Positions 27,808-33,436 of a stretch of DNA of 64,000 nt are shown piece after piece. Position 1 is the stretch's first letter. Every line of letters starts with the position of its first letter. The notes beneath the pieces are model-generated. The model did no database searches. It was not told the origin of the DNA and saw only the letters and a program-made list of their open reading frames with translations. Made by a program: the position numbers and the translations under genes. Source of the DNA: AP-15 sp963703745 (GTDB taxonomy: Bacteria; Pseudomonadota; Alphaproteobacteria; ATCC43930; CGMCC-115725); assembly GCA_963703745.1 (NCBI GenBank), contig CAVPFL010000002.1, positions 496,001 through 560,000 on the forward strand. The letters are read 5' to 3'.

Positions 27808-27947
27808 TGGCAGCCACTGGCGCGCGAGACGTGAATAATCCAACTGCCGTCTGCTGCAGTAGATACCACTGGGTAAAGGTGAGACCAGCCCGCGAGATAT
27901 ACGGCCGCGAGAAAGACTATGACGAAGTGCCAAATTTTGCGGATCAT
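27804..27947 (-). CDS. 47-residue single-pass membrane protein (casposon cargo)
   Basis: A small gene shorter than usual ORF cut-offs. It reads MIRKIWHFVIVFLAAVYLAG and continues for 47 residues with one hydrophobic segment (residues 8-20) after a basic start. It is supported by exact four-base ATGA overlaps on both sides: with the stop of the 75-residue gene (27944-27947) and with the start of the 73-residue gene (27804-27807). Such chained overlaps are unlikely by chance. Its function is unknown; phage holin-like or signalling peptides are possibilities. Confidence 0.62.
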   Translation of the reverse strand: MIRKIWHFVIVFLAAVYLAGWSHLYPVVSTAADGSWIIHVSRASGCQ

Positions 27948-28171
27948 GGCGCGCCCTCCGCGCGGATCAGAAGATCCACCAGCATCAAGTTGCGTTTCAC
28001 TGCGGCGAGAGCCTTTGTGAGGTCGTCGCGCTCGATCGCCAAGGTGAAATCGGCTCCTACCAGTGCGATTTCGTCCCGCAGCCGTTCTGCGAGCGGGACC
28101 AGCGGTTGGCGAAGATAGGGAGATGTGGATTGCGTCGGCTCGATCGAGCCGGTTAACGTGTCAAGGGACAT
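27944..28171 (-). CDS. Hypothetical small helical protein (casposon cargo)
   Basis: Seventy-five residues beginning MSLDTLTGSIEPTQSTSPYL, then largely helical (PLAERLRDEIALVGADFTLA; LTKALAAVKRNLMLVDLLIR). A weak AGAGG lies about 6 nt upstream. It is the first gene of the leftward operon, which would be transcribed from the 500-bp gene-free region 28172-28668. Confidence 0.5.
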   Translation of the reverse strand: MSLDTLTGSIEPTQSTSPYLRQPLVPLAERLRDEIALVGADFTLAIERDDLTKALAAVKRNLMLVDLLIRAEGAP

Positions 28172-28668
28172 GGCTGCCTCTATCAGCTGTGTTCAAGTCG
28201 CTGTCGGACGTTCGCGCGTCCGGCAGCGGCGCCCTCCCCACAACGGGAGGGGCACGAATTCAGCGCTCGCGGCGGAGAAAAGTCAAGCGCGCGAAAGCGT
28301 TGAAGAGCGCTCTTTAAGCCTGCCCCGCACTGCGATACGGGGTCCGGACGCGCAAACGCGGAACAGTGCCCGCGTTCATCGTGCGTCGCAGCTCGTTTAC
28401 CTTCTGAGCGCCCTTCCGTCCGCTGGCGCTTTGTTGTTCCGACGTTCGGGCTGCATTCGCAATCCGGGCGCCGGCGCTTCTTTGCTACGGGGTTCGGGAC
28501 GCTTGCCCCTTCCGAGCGCGGGCGCTGAGTTGCTCAACGGTAAGCTTCTTTGCTATTCCGCGTCGAAGGTTTTCACGCGCTCGCTGCGACGCTCTATCAC
28601 GCTGCTCTATTGTACATAGAGCGGGCGCGCGGTTTCATCGAATAAAAGATAGACGTATGGGAAACTTT
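28172..28668. other. Gene-free casposon segment with 48-bp degenerate repeats
   Basis: No credible gene in about 500 bp, the largest non-coding stretch of the element core. GGCGCT recurs at exactly 48-bp spacing (28425, 28473, 28521) within units sharing TTTG/TTG and TTCGGG blocks; a fourth, weaker unit may start at 28377. A 7-bp-arm palindrome (GCTCTAT, loop TGTAC, ATAGAGC) lies at 28604-28622. The region must contain the leftward operon promoter. An iteron-like or regulatory role is inference. Confidence 0.5.
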
Positions 28669-29079
28669 TCATACCATGCGATGGCGCGGCCGTTGCTGTT
28701 GGCCCGGCTCTTTGGCGCCCGGCTCTGCGGCGGCTTTCGCGGGAGCAACGGGTTTCTCGCCATTGCCGGCCGGCGGCTTATCACCAGCCGGCGGCTTCTC
28801 GCCATTGCCAGCCGGCTTCTCGGCATTGCCGGCCGGCTTGTCCCCGGCCTTCGCCGGGGCAGGCTCGCCCGGCTTCTCACCATTGCCGGCCGGCTCAGGC
28901 TCACCATTGGTATGACGGTGGCGCCATAGCTCGGCAATGCTGCGGTTGACGCCGCGCAATCCGCTCGCAACCGCCGCTTCGAGCCTGCCAATGCGCGTCT
29001 CTAACGCGTCGATTGCTGCGGCTCCGGCCTTCTCGGCAATGTCCAGCGCTTTGACGATTTCTGCGTCGAAATCAGCCAT
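28669..29079 (-). CDS. Hypothetical protein with Gly/Pro/Lys-rich repetitive tail
   Basis: From the ATG at 29079 the product is 136 residues: a helical N-terminal half (MADFDAEIVKALDIAEKAGA; IGRLEAAVASGLRGVNRSI) and a low-complexity tail of repeated GEKPAGN/GDKPAGN units from about residue 60. The helix has heptad-like spacing, so it may oligomerise. It overlaps the upstream 80-residue gene by 8 nt. No function is assigned. Confidence 0.55.
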   Translation of the reverse strand: MADFDAEIVKALDIAEKAGAAAIDALETRIGRLEAAVASGLRGVNRSIAELWRHRHTNGEPEPAGNGEKPGEPAPAKAGDKPAGNAEKPAGNGEKPPAGDKPPAGNGEKPVAPAKAAAEPGAKEPGQQQRPRHRMV

Positions 29080-29314
29080 TACCGTTGCCTCGTAGCGCGT
29101 CGCGCAAGCCATCGGCAAACGCCGCACGTTGCGCGGTGCGAGCCGACTCCGCTGCAGTGAGTGCAGACTGACGCTCGAAATCGTATGATGCGGCAAGGCC
29201 ACTGAGGAACCCGAGCATTGCACCTGCCTGACGGGGATCACTGCAGGGGCATAGATCGGGATCAGTATCGAAAACTTGCCTGACATAGGCGAGAAACTGC
29301 AGAATTTCGTTCAA
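29072..29314 (-). CDS. Hypothetical small protein with TTG start
   Basis: Eighty residues. A TTG at 29314 is the chosen start because AAGGAGA lies 6 nt upstream; longer in-frame starts have no ribosome site. The sequence (LNEILQFLAYVRQVFDTDPD; GFLSGLAASYDFERQSA) is helical and has two cysteines (LCPCSDP). It overlaps the next gene by 8 nt. No family is recognised. Confidence 0.5.
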   Translation of the reverse strand: MNEILQFLAYVRQVFDTDPDLCPCSDPRQAGAMLGFLSGLAASYDFERQSALTAAESARTAQRAAFADGLRDALRGNGNG

Positions 29315-29399
29315 GATCTTTCTCCTTAAAGACGACAATAAACCTAACGCAGCATACCCTATGTTGTGCCGAGCGCGAACGCTTCCCATATCCCTATGT

Positions 29400-29693
29400 A
29401 TGTTTGAACAGACGCCTTCGCCGCTGTCGCAATGGCTGGCCTATCTCGGGATAGAGGCTGCCGTTCTCAGTCGGCGGCTAGGGTTGCATCATACCGCCGT
29501 CCGGATGGCTGCTATTCGCGGCTCGCGGCGATGCAGCTGGCTCCGGGAAGCCGAGCTATTGCTCTCCGTTCCCGCGCGCGTGCTCGTCTCGATCCCGCCG
29601 AACGATCCTCGTACGGCGCGCTATCGGGGCGAGGCTCTCATTGCAGCGGCGGAATGCCGTCTGCGCGATTTGCTGCGCGATCGAGCCTCTTGA
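29400..29693 (+). CDS. Hypothetical protein, possible helix-turn-helix
   Basis: From ATG 29400 the product is 97 residues. The segment LSQWLAYLGIEAAVLSRRLGLHHTAVRMAAIRG has the look of a helix-turn-helix (AAVLSRRLGLHHTAVRMA). No Shine-Dalgarno is seen and the start is uncertain (29361 also possible). It is divergent from the 80-residue gene. Confidence 0.42.
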   Translation: MFEQTPSPLSQWLAYLGIEAAVLSRRLGLHHTAVRMAAIRGSRRCSWLREAELLLSVPARVLVSIPPNDPRTARYRGEALIAAAECRLRDLLRDRAS

Positions 29694-29719
29694 CAATCGG
29701 AGAGATGCTTAGATATAAG
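29690..29719 (+). promoter_or_regulatory. Sigma-70-like promoter
   Basis: TTGACA at 29690-29695 is followed, after a 17-18 bp spacer, by ATATAAG (29713-29719), close to consensus. It lies about 40 bp before the ATG of the 137-residue casposon gene at 29756 and overlaps the end of the previous ORF. Confidence 0.7.
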
Positions 29720-29755
29720 CATGGGTCTAGCGTCGATTTTAATTGGGTTCCTACC

Positions 29756-30169
29756 ATGCCAAAAACTACTCCCGCCCGCCGCGCTTCAAACCGCGAAAGT
29801 CAGAAGAAATTTCGCGAGGAAAAAGCGCGCGGGGGTATCGTTCCTTGCACGGTTTGGGTTCCGCGCGACCGTTGCCCGGAATTGCGTGCGCTCGCCGAAT
29901 TGCTCTGTTCCGATCGCGATTTGATGGTAGGTCCGGCTCGCTCTATCGAGACTGGTAGGCAAGTGTCTCGCCGGCAGTCGGCTCGCGTTCAATTTCTATA
30001 CATGGGAGCGGCTTGGTCTTGCACGGCTAAAACGCTGGAAGCGCTGCACAAAGCAATCGATGCTGATAAACCGATCGAGTTGGAGCAATTCCCTGACGTA
30101 CGACAAATTGCTCGCGCTGCTCCCGGTACAAAACCGCTGGTAGGTGAAACGCTTCGCTACGATCGTTGA
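29756..30169 (+). CDS. Hypothetical basic protein (casposon cargo)
   Basis: A 137-residue protein beginning MPKTTPARRASNRESQKKFR, a strongly basic N-terminus, followed by VPCTVWVPRDRCPELRALAE and a C-terminal half with KTLEALHKAIDADKPIELEQ. The layout (basic segment, then a VxVWVP strand and helix) suggests a small nucleic-acid-binding protein, perhaps ribbon-helix-helix-like. It has its own near-consensus promoter and ends three bases before a convergent gene. Base composition here is lower in GC than the host backbone. Confidence 0.55.
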   Translation: MPKTTPARRASNRESQKKFREEKARGGIVPCTVWVPRDRCPELRALAELLCSDRDLMVGPARSIETGRQVSRRQSARVQFLYMGAAWSCTAKTLEALHKAIDADKPIELEQFPDVRQIARAAPGTKPLVGETLRYDR

Positions 30170-30172
30170 ACC

Positions 30173-30457
30173 CTAATCCGCAGCTTCCATCATTGCGCTG
30201 CGGCTCCCGAGGCTCTTTTTCTGCGCACTCCGCAGAACTCTGCGTCGCTGCGGCTCGGGAGGCTCATGACGCTCTATACCGATATGCTGCGCCATCGCTT
30301 CCAGTGCGAGCCGCACTGAGACTATCCTCCGCTCCGCCAGCTGCGGCGCCAGCGGCAGCCTCCATGCCGCGGGATCGAGCCCGCGGGAAAGCCAACGCAG
30401 GAAAACCAATTGCTCGGGAACGCTTCTCGGCAGATCGTGCCCGCCCGGAACGTACAT
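30173..30457 (-). CDS. Hypothetical small protein (casposon cargo)
   Basis: Ninety-four residues beginning MYVPGGHDLPRSVPEQLVFL, with AAGGGG about 7 nt upstream of the ATG. A helical centre (LSRGLDPAAWRLPLAPQLAE; VSVRLALEAMAQHIG) precedes a basic C-terminus. It starts 9 nt after the stop of the HTH protein upstream, so they share a transcript. Confidence 0.5.
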   Translation of the reverse strand: MYVPGGHDLPRSVPEQLVFLRWLSRGLDPAAWRLPLAPQLAERRIVSVRLALEAMAQHIGIERHEPPEPQRRRVLRSAQKKSLGSRSAMMEAAD

Positions 30458-30466
30458 CGCAACCCC

Positions 30467-31309
30467 TTAGCCGTATGCCGGCTGACGCGGTCGTACCTTT
30501 AGGGCAACTGGTCCGATCGGTCGAGCCGGTTGCGGTCGTAGCCGGCTCATATCGACGCGCGAATGCGCCGGACAATATACATCGCCCAGTTGTGCGACGG
30601 GACAGCCGCAGAACGAGGGCGCCAGCTGCCCGCCGTCGAGACGCGTCATTGCCGGCATCGCGCATGCGCGCCCAAAGAGAACGCCCGGAAACACGTCTGC
30701 ATATAAGGTCCACGCGCCCGGTAGGCTGGCGCCTATGGGCAATGCGATACGAGAAGCCTGCCCCTGCGGTATGACGGCGGGAAGATTTATCGTCTCGCCA
30801 TCAAGTCCTGCCCCGTGCGGAGCCTGCCCCGTGCTGCGACACGGGGACACGGGGGCGGGACCGGGGAGCCCGTCCTCGAGATAATCGCCCCGCGCGAGCC
30901 GGGACAGCGGCTCGAAAACTTTAACGAGAACTCCGATGATGCCTCCGGACGCGGGAGCCTCGGCAGCATCGGCTTCGACGTCAACCCACGGCTGCTTAGC
31001 CTCGATCGTCAGCGGGTCGACCGTGTTGCGAGCGGTTTCCCGAGCTTGCCGCGCTTCGCGCTTCTCGGCTTTGGTGCGTCGCTTGCCGATCGAGGCTTTG
31101 GGAATGCCGGCTGCAGCTGGGGACCAGCGCTTGCCGCTTTGTGAGCGAGTGGAAAGCTTCTCGATCGCAGGGAAGTACTTTTCGGGGATCGGACGTTTGC
31201 CGCTAGTCCAATGCCGCAGCTGATCGGCAGAACAGCCTATTTCGGACGCAGCGGAAAAACTGGTGTGACCGCGGGATCGCAACAGCGCGCGAAGTTCATC
31301 CTTTGTCAT
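30467..31309 (-). CDS. HTH-domain protein with C-terminal Cys-rich motif
   Basis: A 280-residue protein. The N-terminus is a Cro/CI-type helix-turn-helix (LLRSRGHTSFSAASEIGCSA; DQLRHWTSGKRPIPEKYF). A basic linker (KRRTKAEKREARQARETARN) and a proline-rich centre follow. The C-terminal 70 residues contain FCGCPVAQLGDVYCPAHSR, a Cys/His arrangement reminiscent of the end of GcrA-type regulators. It is likely a DNA-binding regulator of the element. The match to GcrA is only a motif resemblance. Confidence 0.58.
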   Translation of the reverse strand: MTKDELRALLRSRGHTSFSAASEIGCSADQLRHWTSGKRPIPEKYFPAIEKLSTRSQSGKRWSPAAAGIPKASIGKRRTKAEKREARQARETARNTVDPLTIEAKQPWVDVEADAAEAPASGGIIGVLVKVFEPLSRLARGDYLEDGLPGPAPVSPCRSTGQAPHGAGLDGETINLPAVIPQGQASRIALPIGASLPGAWTLYADVFPGVLFGRACAMPAMTRLDGGQLAPSFCGCPVAQLGDVYCPAHSRVDMSRLRPQPARPIGPVALKVRPRQPAYG

Positions 31310-31441
31310 GCTCGGATAAATGGTCGCGCGTATGACCGATTTCAGCGGCCGGACGCAGTCAAAAGCTTGTGCTCGCGCAAGCGAGTAGCGAATGCGATCA
31401 ATCGATAAGGGGATATGCGATCAAGCCGCGACCAGCTTAGT

Positions 31442-32020
31442 CTAAGCCGCGATCCGATCGAAATCGACACCGTGCTGTGCGGCGAGCCTGCGATAGCGTT
31501 CTGCCTGTTCAACCGAGAGAGGCAGGTTCCCCGTTTCGGCGCGGCGGACAACGGACTCGCGAAGATCGAGCTTTGCGGCGAGTGTCGCTTGCGTGAAGCC
31601 GAGCGACTTGCGCAGCTTCAAGAGTGCAGCCGGGGGAGGGACAGCCGTAAGCTCCCTCGTTCCTTGGGCGCCCATCCAATGAACGAGTTTTTCGACGGCT
31701 GCCTGTGAGACGGGGTTACGGCCGATTTCCCATTGCGCGACGGATTGCTGCGCGACGCCACAAATTTCCGCGATCCGGGATTGTGTCAAACCGAGCGACT
31801 GGCGCAGATCCCGCAAGACGGGACCGGCTGCCTCTTTGCGGCGCAGTAGCGGCATCAACGCTGGAATGTCTTTGGGCGTTACGAAACCCATCTGTCGCGC
31901 TTTGCGACTGATCCGAGGCTCGATTTCCTCGGCTCGTTCCTTCAGCGCAAACGCACGGTCGTAATCGCCCGCTGTAAGAGCGGCTGCAGCATCGGTCAAG
32001 AGTTTGCTCGCTTCTATCAT
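31442..32020 (-). CDS. Double XRE-type helix-turn-helix regulator
   Basis: From ATG 32020 the protein is 192 residues with an N-terminal helical region and two XRE domains. The first is LRDLRQSLGLTQSRIAEICG followed by VAQQSVAQWEIGRNPVS; the second is LLKLRKSLGFTQATLAAKLD followed by LRESVVRRAETGNLPLS. Two HTH units in one chain suit binding to a two-fold palindrome as a monomer or small oligomer. It is divergent from the cas1/polB operon, with a palindrome between the two start codons, so it is the probable repressor of casposon replication and integration genes and of itself. Confidence 0.78.
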   Translation of the reverse strand: MIEASKLLTDAAAALTAGDYDRAFALKERAEEIEPRISRKARQMGFVTPKDIPALMPLLRRKEAAGPVLRDLRQSLGLTQSRIAEICGVAQQSVAQWEIGRNPVSQAAVEKLVHWMGAQGTRELTAVPPPAALLKLRKSLGFTQATLAAKLDLRESVVRRAETGNLPLSVEQAERYRRLAAQHGVDFDRIAA

Positions 32021-32036
32021 GACAGTTGTAACCGTC
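32021..32036. promoter_or_regulatory. Palindromic operator between regulator and polB-cas1 operon
   Basis: GACAGTTGTAACCGTC is a near-perfect inverted repeat (GACrGTT, 2-bp centre, AACyGTC). It abuts the start codon of the double-HTH gene and lies just upstream of the rightward -10 element, so a bound repressor would block both transcripts. Confidence 0.65.
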
Positions 32037-32043
32037 TCTTCCG

Positions 32044-32052
32044 TGCTATAAT
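32044..32052 (+). promoter_or_regulatory. Extended -10 promoter, probably giving a leaderless mRNA
   Basis: TGCTATAAT at 32044-32052 is an extended -10 element with a perfect TATAAT. Transcription would begin near 32059-32060, which is the first base of the ATG of the next gene; there is no room for a ribosome binding site, implying a leaderless message. Confidence 0.62.
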
Positions 32053-32059
32053 TCCCCAC

Positions 32060-32764
32060 ATGATGCCACAAAAATTTTCCCCCGCACAAGATCTAGTGCA
32101 AAATCAAGCCTTTGCCTCCCGCCCGACCGGGGCAAAAGGGCAAATCGGCGGGACCGAGGCTCTACCCGATTCGTCGATTTCGCTCGCTGCGACGGGAACG
32201 GCTCACTTCTCGCAGCACGGGACAGGCATCGCGCCTGCCTTGCTTGCCGCGGTCGAGGATATCCGCTGGCGGGAATTGTTCGCCCAAGCGCGGCAAGCGC
32301 TGTCACCCGAGACGCTCGCAGAGCTAGGCGGGCTTTTGGATCATCCTGACGCCTACGATCCCGAACGCCGCGACGAAGTGCGCCAATCGCTCGAAAGGCT
32401 GATCGATACCGAGCGGCGGATCGCCGCACGGATTGCCGAGCAACGCTCCGACATTGCCGAGATGGCGGAACTGATACACGCGGAGCACGAGGCTGGTCGC
32501 GCATATCGGCGCACGGTTCGCGAGGCTTACCGCCGACATTCCGAAGCCGAGCGGCTCGAAACCGAGCGGCGCGAAGCCGAGCGGCTCGCGGCAATCCGCC
32601 GGGTCGCCGTAGCGCAGGCTGCCCGCGACGAAAGGTCGCGGGCGGAGCGGCGGAAAGCCGACAAAGAACTGCGGCGAATTGACGCAGAGCGGCGCGCTAA
32701 AGAGCGAGCCGAGCGACAGCGCCAGCGGCTCGCTGCGTGGCCACGCAAACAGGCGTTCGCCTAA
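32060..32764 (+). CDS. Charged coiled-coil protein, first gene of casposon replication operon
   Basis: A 234-residue protein. After a Ser/Thr/Gln-rich N-terminus it becomes helical, and residues about 110-230 are an Arg/Glu/Ala-rich coiled coil (RLETERREAERLAAIRRVAV; KADKELRRIDAERRAKERAE). Its stop shares one base with the ATG of the next gene (TAATG). No catalytic motif is visible. It could be a structural or DNA-organising partner of the polymerase; this is inference from position. Confidence 0.65.
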   Translation: MMPQKFSPAQDLVQNQAFASRPTGAKGQIGGTEALPDSSISLAATGTAHFSQHGTGIAPALLAAVEDIRWRELFAQARQALSPETLAELGGLLDHPDAYDPERRDEVRQSLERLIDTERRIAARIAEQRSDIAEMAELIHAEHEAGRAYRRTVREAYRRHSEAERLETERREAERLAAIRRVAVAQAARDERSRAERRKADKELRRIDAERRAKERAERQRQRLAAWPRKQAFA

Positions 32765-33432
32765 TGGCTCGCTCCCGTCGCACCTCCCGCGAGACGCTGC
32801 AGCGCCAGCGCCAGCGACAACGCGAGCGTTCGGCGCGGGATCGCGCTCGCGAAGCCGCTGCAAAAGAGACGCTGTCGGCTTCAAAGGCTGCATCGCAACG
32901 CAGCGCCCGCGAGCACTTGTTCACAGCTGCGCGCGCACGGACGCAAGCGATTAAAGCCGGCCGGCATGGATTGCCTGAAGCTGCAGCCCTACTGCGCGAA
33001 ACAGCTGCCGAGCAAGTCCGCCTGCAACGAGAAGCCGAACGCGGCGCTGCAGCCGATAGGCGCTGGCTCAAATCGCTCGTTACTCCCGCCAAGCGTCGGA
33101 CGACCTACCAGCGGCGGGTTGCCAGCGGTGCGGTGCGGCAGGTTGAACGGGAGCGCGCAACTCGTGCAGCAGTCCAGTCGCAACTTCCGCCCGAATGGCC
33201 TCCTGCCAATTGGCAGCGCGACAAGTTCCGCGACCGCTTCTCTTATGCATGGTGGCTGGGATATTCGCGGCAGGATGCCAGCCTTCCGGCAAAGTTTCTA
33301 ATGGAGCCGTTCGAAGTACAGCTTGACGCGATGGACGACGCAAGACTTGCGCATATTCAATGGCTGCAGAACAAGCGGGAAGATTTAGGATTGGAAGACA
33401 CGGAATATCGCAGCTATCACACAAACGGCTAA
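32764..33432 (+). CDS. Arg-rich protein upstream of polB; candidate terminal protein
   Basis: A 222-residue very basic protein beginning MARSRRTSRETLQRQRQRQR. The first ~120 residues are Arg/Gln/Ala-rich helices, then a distinct C-terminal domain (PEWPPANWQRDKFRDRFSYA; GYSRQDASLPAKFLMEPFEV). In phi29-like systems a terminal protein gene of similar size stands immediately before the protein-primed polymerase; here the polymerase starts 4 nt after this stop. That position, the basic character and available Ser/Thr/Tyr residues make it a candidate primer protein, but sequence homology is not evident. Confidence 0.6.
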   Translation: MARSRRTSRETLQRQRQRQRERSARDRAREAAAKETLSASKAASQRSAREHLFTAARARTQAIKAGRHGLPEAAALLRETAAEQVRLQREAERGAAADRRWLKSLVTPAKRRTTYQRRVASGAVRQVERERATRAAVQSQLPPEWPPANWQRDKFRDRFSYAWWLGYSRQDASLPAKFLMEPFEVQLDAMDDARLAHIQWLQNKREDLGLEDTEYRSYHTNG

Positions 33433-33436
33433 GCCT

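Noticed and set aside
28125..28619. 164-codon rightward ORF in the casposon core
   Set aside because: No ribosome site, covers the 48-bp repeats and overlaps the start of the leftward operon; repetitive translation.
28657..28929. Rightward ORFs opposite the Gly/Pro/Lys-rich protein
   Set aside because: Repetitive antisense of the tail repeats.
30166..30774. 202-codon rightward ORF over the leftward regulator genes
   Set aside because: Overlaps two better-supported leftward genes with a ribosome site and HTH motif.
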